Source: UBA2279 sp034399355 (GTDB lineage Bacteria; Actinomycetota; Coriobacteriia; Anaerosomatales; Anaerosomataceae). Taken from it: a DNA stretch of 64,000 bases. Each line of letters begins with the position of its first letter. Positions within the stretch are counted from its first letter, which is position 1. The stretch is from contig JAXMMT010000042.1 in the NCBI GenBank assembly GCA_034399355.1, positions 8,462 to 72,461 on the forward strand, read 5' to 3'. The translations under genes were made by a program, and so were the position numbers. Positions 18,145 to 27,328 of this stretch are shown in pieces. Under the pieces are notes generated by a model. It did no database searches. It saw only the letters and a program-made list of their open reading frames with translations, and had not been told where the DNA came from.

Positions 18145-19074
18145 CTATTCGATTGCGTCGGTGATAAGACTCGGCACTTCGATCGCAGGCGTTGGTCCCA
18201 TTCTAGCCACTATGATGCCCCCCGTGACGACGAGTGCCCCTCCCAGCCCCACGAGGAACGTCAGGTGCTGGCCGAGGAAGATCGCGCCGAAGACCACCGC
18301 ACTGACCGGTTCGGCATATGTGAGGATGGCTCCATGGTCCGCTCGCACGCGCTTGAGTCCCGAAAGGAAGAGGAAGCCGGTGCCGACCGTCAGCACGATG
18401 GCGAGCGTTGCGAGCGCCCCCCATTCGCGCGCTGTTGTGGGCCCGGCGAGGAAGAGCAGTGCAGGTGAGAGCAGGGTGGCCGCGACCACGTCTTCGACAA
18501 GCATCAGTGTCACGGCTCCCACGCCGCGCAGCAGCCGTTTCGCGTTCAAGATAAGCATCGCATAGGTGAGTGACGAGGCGAACGCGAGCAATGCGCCCGG
18601 GAGCACCGAGCTGCCTGACTCGTGTCCTACCGTCGCCAGCAGCACCGCTACGGTCCCGCTCAGTGCGAGTGCGAGCGGGAGCATCACCCGATGATCGAAC
18701 CGCTCCTTGAGCAAGAGCGGCAACAAGACCGCCACCCAGACCGGGCCCGTGTAGCCCAAGATCTCGCCTACTGCGACCCCGGCAAGCTTCAGACCGAGGA
18801 AGAACAACACCCAGTTCACTGCAAGGAGTACTCCGTTGGTCACCAGCCCGAACCAGTTCTGTCTGGACATACTCTTCAACTCGCGATAGGTGCCGGTGAA
18901 CGGTGCTACGACGAGCAGGACGAGCGCGGAGATACCCACACGGTAGAAGACCGCGATGACCGGATGGACGTTCCCGGTTGCCTCGAGCACGAGCGGGATC
19001 GTTCCCCAGGCTATCGCGGCGGTCGCGATCAGGGCGAGGCCGGATGCGGTGTCTGTGCGGGCCGCGCGTATCAT
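18145..19074 (-). CDS. EamA/DMT-family transporter
   Basis: A 309-residue membrane protein with about ten hydrophobic helices in two EamA repeats (first about 12-140, second about 155-295). The family exports amino acids or other metabolites; no substrate can be assigned. It begins 6 bases after hypE on the same strand, so it is probably transcribed with the hyp genes although no functional tie is apparent. Confidence 0.87.
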   Translation of the reverse strand: MIRAARTDTASGLALIATAAIAWGTIPLVLEATGNVHPVIAVFYRVGISALVLLVVAPFTGTYRELKSMSRQNWFGLVTNGVLLAVNWVLFFLGLKLAGVAVGEILGYTGPVWVAVLLPLLLKERFDHRVMLPLALALSGTVAVLLATVGHESGSSVLPGALLAFASSLTYAMLILNAKRLLRGVGAVTLMLVEDVVAATLLSPALLFLAGPTTAREWGALATLAIVLTVGTGFLFLSGLKRVRADHGAILTYAEPVSAVVFGAIFLGQHLTFLVGLGGALVVTGGIIVARMGPTPAIEVPSLITDAIE

Positions 19075-19080
19075 GGCGCG

Positions 19081-20091
19081 TCAGCAGATCCGTGGCAGCT
19101 GCTCACCCACGAGCATGTCCATGATGCGTGTCGCGCCGAAGGCGGTCTTCACGTAGACCTTGCCGGTGGGTCCCTCGGTCACGGTACCGATGATCGCCGC
19201 CGCGGCTCCGTAGGGCGCCTCGCGCATCGCTGCCAGTGCGGCGTCGGCCTGTTCGGCGGGAACGACGGCGACCATCTTGCCCTCGTTGGCGACCTGGAAG
19301 ACGTCGTAGCCGAGCATCTCGCTCGCACCGCGTACCTGGTCGAGTACGGGTACGGCGGACTCCTCGACAGTGATCGAGACGCCGGATGCGCCGGCGAGTT
19401 CGTTGAGCGTGGAGGCCAGTCCGCCACGTGTGGGGTCGCGGAAGCAGCGGACGTCAGGCGCGGCTTCGAGCACGGCTGCGGTGAGCATGTTCAGCGGCGC
19501 CGCGTCGCTCTTGATGTCGGTGGAGAAGGAGAGGCCCTCTCGCGTGGAGATGACGGCGATGCCGTGATCTCCGAGTGTGCCCGAGAGAAGCACGACGTCG
19601 CCGGGGCGGCAGTGCGATCCGGAGAGGTCGACACCCTCGGCCAGCACGCCCACGCCGGCGGTGTTGATATAGCAGCCGTCGCCGTGGCCCTTCTCGACGA
19701 CCTTCGTGTCGCCGGTGACGATACGAACGCCGGCCTCGGTGGCGGAATCGCGCATCGAGATGAGAATGCGGCGAAGGTCTGCGACCGGCATGCCCTCCTC
19801 GAGCACGAAGCCGACCGAGAGGTAGAGCGGGCGGGCACCGGAGGTGGCGATATCGTTCACGGTCCCGCAGACCGCGAGACGGCCTATGTCGCCGCCGGGG
19901 AAGAAGAGCGGGTTCACGACGTAGGTGTCGGTGCTGATCGCGAGACGTGAACCAGGAAAGTCGAGCGATGCGGCGTCGTCCATGCGCATGAGCGCATCGT
20001 CAGCGAAGCCTGCCATGAAGACGTCCTCGATGAGCTCGCGCATCATCGTGCCGCCACTGCCGTGCGCGAGTAAGATGCGGTCCTGTAGCAT
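19081..20091 (-). CDS. hypE: Hydrogenase maturation protein HypE
   Basis: Dehydrates a carbamoyl group on its C-terminal cysteine to a thiocyanate, the source of the cyanide ligands of NiFe hydrogenase. The 336-residue protein has the N-terminal LAHGSGG motif and ends in PRIC, the conserved modified tail. The start is placed at 20091 because AAGGA lies just upstream and similarity starts there, although the frame is open further. It is last of the hypF-hypC-hypD-hypE order. Confidence 0.95.
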   Translation of the reverse strand: MLQDRILLAHGSGGTMMRELIEDVFMAGFADDALMRMDDAASLDFPGSRLAISTDTYVVNPLFFPGGDIGRLAVCGTVNDIATSGARPLYLSVGFVLEEGMPVADLRRILISMRDSATEAGVRIVTGDTKVVEKGHGDGCYINTAGVGVLAEGVDLSGSHCRPGDVVLLSGTLGDHGIAVISTREGLSFSTDIKSDAAPLNMLTAAVLEAAPDVRCFRDPTRGGLASTLNELAGASGVSITVEESAVPVLDQVRGASEMLGYDVFQVANEGKMVAVVPAEQADAALAAMREAPYGAAAAIIGTVTEGPTGKVYVKTAFGATRIMDMLVGEQLPRIC

Positions 20092-20122
20092 CGCAGTTCC
20101 TTCCCTGGAGAAATGGCGGGCG

Positions 20123-21220
20123 TTAGGCCCTGCCGTAGTCGGTATAGCGGTAGTACGCCGCGCACGAGCCTTCTGAAGAGACCATGCACGGGCCGATCGG
20201 GTGCTCTGGCGTGCAGCCTGTGCCGAAGAGCTTGCACTCGTAGGGGAGCACCACGCCGCGCAGTACATCACCGCACTGGCAGCCCTTGATCTCGCGGGGT
20301 TCCGGCGGCGTTACCGGCACTCGTATGCGGGCGTCGTAGCGCTCGAACTCGGGGCGTACCGCAAGGCCGGTGCCCGGGATGACGCCAATGCCGCGCCACT
20401 CGGCGTCGGTCGGCTCGAAGACTTTCTCCATCGCAGCCACAGCCGTACGGTTGCCTTCGGACATGACGGCTCGCTTGTAGGCGTTCTCGACCTCGGCGCG
20501 GCCTTCGGCCAGCTGGCGGGCCAGCATGTAGACGCCCTGCAGTATGTCCACCGGCTCGAAGCCGGTGATCACGCACGGTACGCCGTAGCGTTCAGCCAAG
20601 AAGCGGTAGGGTTCCACTCCGATGATGGTGGAGACGTGGCCGGGCAGGATGAAGCCGTTGATCTGCACGTCCGGGTCGTTGACGAGCGCCTCGAGCGCCG
20701 TGGGGACCGTCTTGTGGAGCGAGAGCGCCGACCAGTTCTCGAGTCCGCGACTGGCCGCCTCACGGATGGTGAGCGCGACGGTCGGTGCGGTGGTCTCGAA
20801 TCCTACGCCGAGAAACACCACGTGCTTGTCGGGGTTCGCCTCGGCAGTCGTGAGCGAATCGAGCGGGGAGTAGACGATGCGCACGTCGCGGCCGTCGGCT
20901 TTCTCACCCGAAAGCGAGGAGTAGCTGCCGGGCACCTTCATCATGTCGCCGAAGGTGGCGAGGATGACGTTGGGCTGACGGCCGATCTCAATGGCGAGGT
21001 CGATCTCGGCGTTCGCTGTCACGCAGACCGGGCAGCCCGGACCTGAGAGCAACGTGACGGTCTCGGGAATGACAGCGCGCAGTCCGTTCTTGGCGATTGC
21101 CATCGTGTGGGTGCCGCAGACCTCCATGAGCTTGCATGGCTCGATCGCGACGCGGTGGAGCTCGTCGATGATGCGCCGGGCCACGTCCGGATCGCGGAAT
21201 CCCGACAGGACCTCTCTCAC
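20123..21220 (-). CDS. hypD: Hydrogenase maturation protein HypD
   Basis: The [4Fe-4S] scaffold on which Fe(CN)2CO is built for NiFe hydrogenase. The 365-residue protein carries MEVCGTHTMAI, LSGPGCPVCVT and the C-terminal cysteine cluster (GCQCGD, CKLFGTGC, IGPCMV, GSCAAYY). The start is GTG in a GTGA overlap with the hypC stop, so hypC and hypD are translationally coupled, consistent with the HypC-HypD complex. Confidence 0.95.
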   Translation of the reverse strand: MREVLSGFRDPDVARRIIDELHRVAIEPCKLMEVCGTHTMAIAKNGLRAVIPETVTLLSGPGCPVCVTANAEIDLAIEIGRQPNVILATFGDMMKVPGSYSSLSGEKADGRDVRIVYSPLDSLTTAEANPDKHVVFLGVGFETTAPTVALTIREAASRGLENWSALSLHKTVPTALEALVNDPDVQINGFILPGHVSTIIGVEPYRFLAERYGVPCVITGFEPVDILQGVYMLARQLAEGRAEVENAYKRAVMSEGNRTAVAAMEKVFEPTDAEWRGIGVIPGTGLAVRPEFERYDARIRVPVTPPEPREIKGCQCGDVLRGVVLPYECKLFGTGCTPEHPIGPCMVSSEGSCAAYYRYTDYGRA

Positions 21221-21480
21221 GACGCCCCCGCTTCTTCTACCTCGATCTCCTCGTACTCCGTCGGGATGCCGTACTCCTTGATGATCTCGAGCGTCTCGGC
21301 GGCGAATTCCTCGGACACCACCTCGATGGCGAACCCGGCGTGTACGAGCACGTGGTCCCCGAGCTTCACTCCCGGCACCATCATGATGTTCACCTGGCGT
21401 TTGACGCCGAGGATGTCCACCATAGCCACCGGGCTGCTTTCAGGTTCCTCGATGATCTTTGCGGGGATTGCAAGGCACAT
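21217..21480 (-). CDS. hypC: Hydrogenase maturation chaperone HypC
   Basis: An 87-residue chaperone that carries the iron ligand complex between HypD and the hydrogenase large subunit. It begins with MCLAIPAKI, with the essential Cys2, and has the GVKLGDHVLVHAGFAIE core. The acidic C-terminal tail (about 15 residues) is slightly longer than usual. It lies 16 bases after hypF. Confidence 0.95.
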   Translation of the reverse strand: MCLAIPAKIIEEPESSPVAMVDILGVKRQVNIMMVPGVKLGDHVLVHAGFAIEVVSEEFAAETLEIIKEYGIPTEYEEIEVEEAGAS

Positions 21481-21496
21481 GCTGTTCTCCGTTCAT

Positions 21497-23836
21497 TCAC
21501 ACTTCGTGTCGTCGCGCCCAGGCCACAACGGCCTGACCGTATGAGATGCCACCGTCGTTGACAGGAAGGCGCAGGTGAGTGAGTGGCCGCATGCCGGCAG
21601 CCGTCAGTTGCTCCATCGCTCCACCCAAGACGAGCCGGTTCAAAAAGACCCCGCCCGCCATGGTCACAGTCGCAGTCCCGAGCGCCGAAGACGCCTTGGC
21701 GCATGCGCCAACTATAGCTGCAACAACAGCGCGGTGGAAGCGTGTCGAGATCACCCGGGATGGTATGCCCGCGGCTAGATCTGCAAGCACGGCCTCGAGC
21801 ACGGGCGCGCTATCGATGACGACTGGATCGCCGCCCACGAGTTCGAAGTGATACTCGCCGTCCGCCGAGTGGTCCGCGAGCGCTTCGAGCTCGATCGCCG
21901 CCTGTCCTTCGTAGAGCGCGTCATCGCGTACGCCGCAGAGCGCGGCCACTGCGTCGAAAAGGCGTCCCATCGACGACGTGGGGAGGCTATTCACGTTGCG
22001 TTCGATCATGGTGAGCAGCGTGCGTTCTTCTCCCTCGGCCAGACGCGAACGTAGTGCCTCAGCGCCGGGATGGCCGAGAAGCCCCGTCGCGTGCAGCGCT
22101 GCTACCGCCATGCGGGCCGGCCGGCGGATCGCGGACGCTCCTCCCACGAGCGGCATCTCGCGCAGGTGCGCGAAGCGGGTGAAGCCGTCCCAGCGGGCGA
22201 GCAGGATCTCGCCGCCCCAGATGTGACCGTCGGTGCCGAAACCCGTGCCGTCGAACGCGACGCCCACGAACGGCTCTGAGATGCCGTGCTCGGCGGCGAC
22301 GCCAACAACGTGCGCGTGATGGTGCTGCACGCCCACACTCGGCAGATCCAGACCAAGCGCGAACTTCGTCGACAGGTACTCCGGGTGAAGGTCGTAGGCC
22401 ACGAGCTCGGGCTGGATACAGAAGAGTCGCTGGTAAAGGTCCAGTGTGCGTTCGTAGTGTTCGAGCGTCTCGGCATTCTCCATGTCGCCGATGTGCTGGC
22501 TGACGAACGCGTAATCGCCCTTCACGAGCGCGAACGTGTTCTTCTGCTCAGGGCCAGCCGCCAGGATTGCGATATCGCTCTCGAACGGCAACCGGAGCGG
22601 AAACGGCGCGAACCCGCGCGCACGGCGGACGAGTTCGGGCGTCCCTCGTACGACGCGCGTGACCGAATCGTCGTAGCGGGAGTAAATGTCGCGGTCGTGC
22701 ATCAAAAACGCGTCCGCTATCTCGCCAAGCCGTTCCAGTGCTTCGGCGTTGCCGGTCGCAATAGGCTCTTCTGCGAGATTACCGCTGGTCATGATGAGCG
22801 GTCGGCCGATCTCACGCAGGAGCAGGTGGTGTAGCGGCGTGTATGGCAACATGACGCCCACCTCGGCCAGACCGGGTGCGACCGAAGGCGCCAGAGCGTC
22901 TGCCTCCTCGCGCACGCGAAGGAGCACGATGGGCCGAGAGGGGCCGGAAAGCAGCGCCGCCTCCTCGTTCGAGACGCGGCAGAAGGAACGGACGTCGTCG
23001 AGTCCCGCCACCATGACGGCGAGAGGTTTACCCCAGCGGTGCTTGCGTTCCCGCAACCGCGCGACCGTGGTCTCGTTCGTCGCATCGCAGGCGAGCTGAA
23101 AGCCGCCGAGCCCCTTCACCGCCAGGATGTCGCCGCCGAGCACCCGCTGTGTCGCCGAAGCCAGCAGCGCGTCGGAGCGCGTGCGCTCCATATCGCGCTC
23201 GCGATGTGGACGGGGCGTCACTTCACGTGCCGGCGACCATCGCCAGTCTGCGGGCGTATCGGCGGCATTCAGGTAGAGGCGGGGACCGCAGATGAAGCAT
23301 GCGTCCGGTTGGGCGTGGAAGCGCCGGTCCGCCGGGTCGCCGTATTCGGCGGCGCACTCGGGACACATCGGGAAGTCTCGCATCGTCGTCATCGGGCGGT
23401 CGTAGGGGACGTCTGAGATGATCGTGAAGCGCGGACCGCAGTTGGTGCAGTTGATGAACGGGTAGCGGAAGCGGCGGTCCGCGGGATCGAGCAGCTCGCG
23501 CTCGCACGCCTCGCATGTCGCGATGTCGGGTGACACGAGCGTCATCGCACCTTCGATCGCCTCGGACGCGATGATCGTGAAATCTTCGAAGCCTTCGGGA
23601 TCGACCGCCTCGGCAGTCACCGATTCAACGACCGCCATCGGCGGCGCCGAGTCGCGCAGCTCGCGGGCGAAGGCGGCCACGGCCTCCGGGTCTCCTTCGG
23701 CCACGCAGTAGATGCCGTCGGATGCGTTACGGACCCAGCCGGAGACTCCGAGGTCGGCGGCGAGTTTGTAGACAAAAGGGCGGAACCCCACGCCCTGCAC
23801 GACACCCGTGACGTGTAGAGACAGCGCCTTGGTCAC
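21497..23836 (-). CDS. hypF: Carbamoyltransferase HypF
   Basis: Makes the carbamoyl group from carbamoyl phosphate and ATP and loads it onto HypE. At 779 residues it is full length: acylphosphatase-like domain (about 1-90, GVVQGVGFRPFV), two zinc-finger blocks (Cys108/111/130/133 and Cys158/161/180/183), a YrdC-like domain (about 215-400) and a Kae1-like domain with HHHAHV and the GGVFLN motif. It heads the hypFCDE series. hypA, hypB and hydrogenase structural genes are absent from the window. Confidence 0.95.
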   Translation of the reverse strand: MTKALSLHVTGVVQGVGFRPFVYKLAADLGVSGWVRNASDGIYCVAEGDPEAVAAFARELRDSAPPMAVVESVTAEAVDPEGFEDFTIIASEAIEGAMTLVSPDIATCEACERELLDPADRRFRYPFINCTNCGPRFTIISDVPYDRPMTTMRDFPMCPECAAEYGDPADRRFHAQPDACFICGPRLYLNAADTPADWRWSPAREVTPRPHRERDMERTRSDALLASATQRVLGGDILAVKGLGGFQLACDATNETTVARLRERKHRWGKPLAVMVAGLDDVRSFCRVSNEEAALLSGPSRPIVLLRVREEADALAPSVAPGLAEVGVMLPYTPLHHLLLREIGRPLIMTSGNLAEEPIATGNAEALERLGEIADAFLMHDRDIYSRYDDSVTRVVRGTPELVRRARGFAPFPLRLPFESDIAILAAGPEQKNTFALVKGDYAFVSQHIGDMENAETLEHYERTLDLYQRLFCIQPELVAYDLHPEYLSTKFALGLDLPSVGVQHHHAHVVGVAAEHGISEPFVGVAFDGTGFGTDGHIWGGEILLARWDGFTRFAHLREMPLVGGASAIRRPARMAVAALHATGLLGHPGAEALRSRLAEGEERTLLTMIERNVNSLPTSSMGRLFDAVAALCGVRDDALYEGQAAIELEALADHSADGEYHFELVGGDPVVIDSAPVLEAVLADLAAGIPSRVISTRFHRAVVAAIVGACAKASSALGTATVTMAGGVFLNRLVLGGAMEQLTAAGMRPLTHLRLPVNDGGISYGQAVVAWARRHEV

Positions 23837-23840
23837 GGCT

Positions 23841-24473
23841 TCATCCCTTGCGGGCGCCGTCCGCGACGAACCGGTTGGTCAGGAGTACGAACAGCTTATA
23901 CGCCTGGTCGAGCAGTTCCATCGCATCCGCGGCCATCTGGGCGTTGAGGGTCTCCTTGGGGCCGTTGAACGGCGAGTCGTGGATGAACGCGTTGCGTGCT
24001 TCCCGCATTTGGCGCCAACGTTTGGGGAAGTCGCGGTAGCCGAGTTCTGCGGCGGCATCTTCGAACTCCTCGCCCGCGAGGGTGGGGAAGACCTTTCCGA
24101 TGCGCACCCCGATCGAGCGTTGCGTGTCCATGACGGTCCGGCGGAGTCTGAGATCCGCGCCGTGAGCGGACATGATGCGGTCGATCAAGTCCTCGATGAC
24201 TGCTTCAAGGAACGCCATCACCAAGATCACGACGACCTCCGAGTCACCCTGGCGCTCGTAGGTGCGGATGCGCTCGTCGAGGCGCCGGATGCGGTCGGTG
24301 GGGAACGTGCGCCGCGTCTTGCCGGTGGCGTGACAGTGTGGGCACGGATGCTCGACGTCGAGGAACCTGGGGTCGCCTGAGAGGTACCCGCAGGCCGGGC
24401 ACTCCCAGTAGACCGGCGCGGAGTCGGTCTTCTCGGCGAAGACGGTCTTCGACGTATATCGCTTGGCTGCCAT
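23841..24473 (-). CDS. Zinc-ribbon protein with HEPN-like C-terminal domain
   Basis: I do not recognise the family. The 210-residue protein has a rubredoxin-type zinc ribbon (Cys25/28 and Cys44/47) and a mostly helical C-terminal region ending in ARNAFIHD. There Arg160-Asn161 and His165 form an R-N-x3-H motif like the active site of HEPN-type RNases. It precedes hypF by 4 bases on the same strand. Whether it is an RNase or just a folded relative cannot be decided here, and no antitoxin-like partner is adjacent. No strong ribosome site is seen. Confidence 0.6.
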   Translation of the reverse strand: MAAKRYTSKTVFAEKTDSAPVYWECPACGYLSGDPRFLDVEHPCPHCHATGKTRRTFPTDRIRRLDERIRTYERQGDSEVVVILVMAFLEAVIEDLIDRIMSAHGADLRLRRTVMDTQRSIGVRIGKVFPTLAGEEFEDAAAELGYRDFPKRWRQMREARNAFIHDSPFNGPKETLNAQMAADAMELLDQAYKLFVLLTNRFVADGARKG

Positions 24474-24565
24474 CCAGCCGATTGTAGCAGTAACCCGGCG
24501 CTTGCAAGGCGCAAAACGGCCCAGCCATCTCTACGGAGGGCGGAGCCGTATCGGATGCGCGAGTA

Positions 24566-24811
24566 TCAGACGCGCTCGATGGTAACGCCGTCGCTCGCGA
24601 TGTCGAGCTGGTTCACGGCGTTCCCGATCTTCTCACGTGCCTGGCCGAGCATGACGGTGACCTGAGCGAGTTCTGCACTCGCTTCAGGACGATCTCCGTG
24701 ATCGGCCATATGATGCAGCTGTTCAAGCCACTGCTGCGTGAGCGCCAGCTGGTCGTCGACCATGGTCATCGCGTGTTTCATCTGGCCGGTGTTGATGCCG
24801 CCTTCACACAT
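24566..24811 (-). CDS. Small helical hypothetical protein
   Basis: An 81-residue, probably all-helical cytoplasmic protein with no recognised family. It has a short Cys/Gly-containing N terminus (MCEGGINTG) and heptad-like Leu/Ala spacing over about residues 20-65. GAGGAGG just upstream supports ATG 24811 rather than the longer open frame. It follows trxA by 67 bases on the same strand. Function unknown. Confidence 0.65.
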   Translation of the reverse strand: MCEGGINTGQMKHAMTMVDDQLALTQQWLEQLHHMADHGDRPEASAELAQVTVMLGQAREKIGNAVNQLDIASDGVTIERV

Positions 24812-24878
24812 GCGAACCCCTCCTCGTTGCGGCCGCATGCGCGGCCCGAGTCGTTGTCGAACGGACGTGGGATGAGGA

Positions 24879-25208
24879 TCAGCCAAGCCAGGCGGTGAGT
24901 TCCTCTACAAGGCGCTTCTTGGGCATGGCGCCGATGAGCTTCTTGACGACCTGACCGTCTTTGAAGACGAGCAGTGTCGGGATGGAAAGCACGTCGAACT
25001 TCGTGGCGGTCACAGGGTTCTCGTCGACGTTGAGCTTGGCGACCGTGATCTTGGAGGTGTACTCGATAGCGATCTCCTCCAAAACCGGCTCCATCATGCG
25101 GCATGGACCGCACCAGGGTGCCCAGAAGTCAAGAACGACGGGTCTGTCGCTGCCAACAACGTCAGCCTCGAAGCTGTCGTCTGTGATGTGCTTGAGATTC
25201 TCGCTCAT
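24879..25208 (-). CDS. trxA: Thioredoxin
   Basis: Small disulfide reductase, 109 residues, with the WCGPC active site (Cys33, Cys36) and the cis-proline loop (SIPTLLVF). AAAGGAG precedes ATG 25208. It lies 25 bases downstream of its reductase trxB, so the pair forms a complete NADPH-thioredoxin system. Confidence 0.96.
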   Translation of the reverse strand: MSENLKHITDDSFEADVVGSDRPVVLDFWAPWCGPCRMMEPVLEEIAIEYTSKITVAKLNVDENPVTATKFDVLSIPTLLVFKDGQVVKKLIGAMPKKRLVEELTAWLG

Positions 25209-25233
25209 TCGACGCTCCTTTCGGGTGGGACGT

Positions 25234-26169
25234 TCAGATCGAGCAGAGTCTGCTGTCAAGATACCGCAATGCTTCGAATGCTGCTGAGGCGCCCTTTGCA
25301 GCCGCGGTGACTACCTGTTTGAGCTCGGAGTCGGTGACGTCACCGGCAGCGTAGATGCCTGGATATGAAGTGAGGCCATTGCAGTCTGTCTTCACGAAAC
25401 TGCGTTCGTCAAGGTCGCAGAGGTCGGTGACAAGCTCGCTTCTGGCGTCGACGCCGACGAAGATGAAGACACCATTGAGCGGCAGGAACTCATCGGGGTC
25501 CTCATTGGTGGCTGCAAGAACAAGGCCACTGACTCTGCCGTTCTCACCTTTGACTTCCTTGACGATGCGGCTCAAATGCAGCTCGATCTTCTCATTCTCA
25601 AAGCAGCGCTCCTGGATGCACCTGGTCGCGCGGAGTTCGTCACGCCGGTGGACGACGTGCACGCGACTCGCGAACTTCGTGAGGAAGATGGCCTCCTCGA
25701 TTGCCGCGTCCCCTCCGCCGATGACGGCGACCTCCTTGTCGCGGAAGAGCGCCCCGTCGCATGTTGCGCACCACGACACACCACGGCCGGTGAACTCGGC
25801 TTCTCCGGGCACACCGAGCTTCTTGGGTACCGCACCGGTGGCAAGGATGACCGTGCGCGCGAGGAACGCCTCACCGTCGGCGGTCAGTTTGAAGTCCAGG
25901 TCGACGGGTTCGATCTTTTCTACCGAGGCGAACGTGCGGAAGTCAGCGCCGAAGCGCTCGGCCTGCTTGTGCATGAGGTCGCCCAGCTCGGCGCCTGAGA
26001 GTCCGTCCGGGAATCCGGGGTAGTTCTCGACCCAGTCAGTCGTGACGATCTGGCCACCGGGCAATCCCGTCTCGAACACGACGGTCTTAGCGCGGGCGCG
26101 GGCCGCGTAGAGTGATGCGGTGAGGCCGGCGGGCCCCCCGCCGATGACTGCCACGTCGATTGTTTCCAC
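25234..26169 (-). CDS. trxB: Thioredoxin reductase
   Basis: A 311-residue flavoprotein that transfers electrons from NADPH to thioredoxin. It has the FAD-binding GGGPAGL motif at the N terminus, the redox-active CATC, the NADPH-binding GGGDAAIEEA and the C-terminal AAGDV motif. The GTG start directly follows the stop of the upstream PIN/TPR gene, so the three genes are co-transcribed. Confidence 0.95.
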   Translation of the reverse strand: METIDVAVIGGGPAGLTASLYAARARAKTVVFETGLPGGQIVTTDWVENYPGFPDGLSGAELGDLMHKQAERFGADFRTFASVEKIEPVDLDFKLTADGEAFLARTVILATGAVPKKLGVPGEAEFTGRGVSWCATCDGALFRDKEVAVIGGGDAAIEEAIFLTKFASRVHVVHRRDELRATRCIQERCFENEKIELHLSRIVKEVKGENGRVSGLVLAATNEDPDEFLPLNGVFIFVGVDARSELVTDLCDLDERSFVKTDCNGLTSYPGIYAAGDVTDSELKQVVTAAAKGASAAFEALRYLDSRLCSI

Positions 26170-27291
26170 CTAGATGCTACCTCCGTCGACGTTGATGGGC
26201 TGTCCTGCTTCTTGCGCTTCTTGGATGACGGCTGCGAGGTTGGCCTTCGCGTCCTGGTTGACGAGCTGGGCGTGAGCATCACCATCAAGTGTGAGTTCCT
26301 CGACCTTGACGAACTGCAATGCTGCGGCTGCATAGTCCTGGCGGCCGCGCCAGTAGAAGATACCCAGATTGAAGTTGGCTTGTATGTGATCAGGTTCGCT
26401 TTCGAGTACCCTGGCAGTCTCTTGGATCGCTCTGTCGGTTGCCCCTGTGTAGAAGTACATCGCGGCCATGTCCGTTCGGAAGGCCTCATCGTCTGGGCGT
26501 TCAGTGAGGTACCGCCCGTAGTAGGTGATGGCACGTTGCGCGTATGCCACATTGCCCGACACGTCGCGCAGATTGTAGTATGCGTTCGCGACCGACCCCA
26601 TCGCCTCGACATCGTTGGGATTCGCCTCGAGGGCGATCAGACCGTCGAGCAGTGCGCGGTTGTCCGCGCTGAGCTGGTCGCGGAACTCATCAGGTACGCC
26701 GGTCACTACGGTGCCGGGTTGGACCAGGCTCGACGAGTAGACGGCGAACGCTACGACGCCGGCGAACACCGCGATGGCGATTGCGAGGATGGCGATCGGG
26801 ATCTTATAGCGCTGGAACGGGCGTACGATGAAACGCTTGGCCCAACTCCCGTCAGCCACGTCCTCGTGCCGCTCCACGTTGAGTCCGAACGTCTGCGCCT
26901 TGAGCAGCATGTTCAGGTCGTTGGTGACGAGCGTGAGTCCTTCACAGCCTGCAGCGCACGACTGAATGGCGACGGCCAGGATCCGATCATCGGCGTTGCG
27001 CGTGGAGAGGCCCTCGGGTATCTCGGCGTCGTTGTCGAGCGGTGCGATACGCAGTCGACCGCCCTCGGGCAGGTCGACGCCTTCGAGCAGGTTGCCCGTC
27101 TCCGACAGATCGAAGAGTATGCGGCTGACCTCGCGTCCACGGAAGCGGAGCTCCGGATCGACCCTGCTCGTCTTAAGCTTATCGATTTCGCCGAGCACGG
27201 TTTCGGGCAGAAGCACCTCCGCATCCGGGTACGCAAGAAGCGTGTCCGGATTCGCAAGCAGTACGTTGGTGTCGAGCACAACAGTACGCAT
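26170..27291 (-). CDS. PIN-domain / transmembrane / TPR fusion protein
   Basis: A 373-residue protein with three parts: an N-terminal PIN nuclease-like domain (1-145) with acidic residues Asp7, Glu35, Asp101/102 and Asp125 in the expected order, one transmembrane helix (about 163-186), and a C-terminal region (about 225-360) of tetratricopeptide-like repeats (AYYNLRDVSGNVAYA, NFNLGIFYWRG). The PIN domain would be cytoplasmic and the TPR part extracytoplasmic. MRTVVLDTNVLL is a typical PIN start and follows GAGG, which decides the start. The biological role is unknown. Confidence 0.7.
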   Translation of the reverse strand: MRTVVLDTNVLLANPDTLLAYPDAEVLLPETVLGEIDKLKTSRVDPELRFRGREVSRILFDLSETGNLLEGVDLPEGGRLRIAPLDNDAEIPEGLSTRNADDRILAVAIQSCAAGCEGLTLVTNDLNMLLKAQTFGLNVERHEDVADGSWAKRFIVRPFQRYKIPIAILAIAIAVFAGVVAFAVYSSSLVQPGTVVTGVPDEFRDQLSADNRALLDGLIALEANPNDVEAMGSVANAYYNLRDVSGNVAYAQRAITYYGRYLTERPDDEAFRTDMAAMYFYTGATDRAIQETARVLESEPDHIQANFNLGIFYWRGRQDYAAAALQFVKVEELTLDGDAHAQLVNQDAKANLAAVIQEAQEAGQPINVDGGSI

Positions 27292-27328
27292 GAGGCCTCG
27301 CTCGGTCGTCGTTCGCGTCGTCAGGGGG

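Noticed and set aside
18622..19950. 442-codon plus-strand open frame opposite hypE and the DMT transporter
   Set aside because: hypE motifs on the minus strand (C-terminal PRIC, GSGG) are decisive; the plus frame has no recognisable domain.
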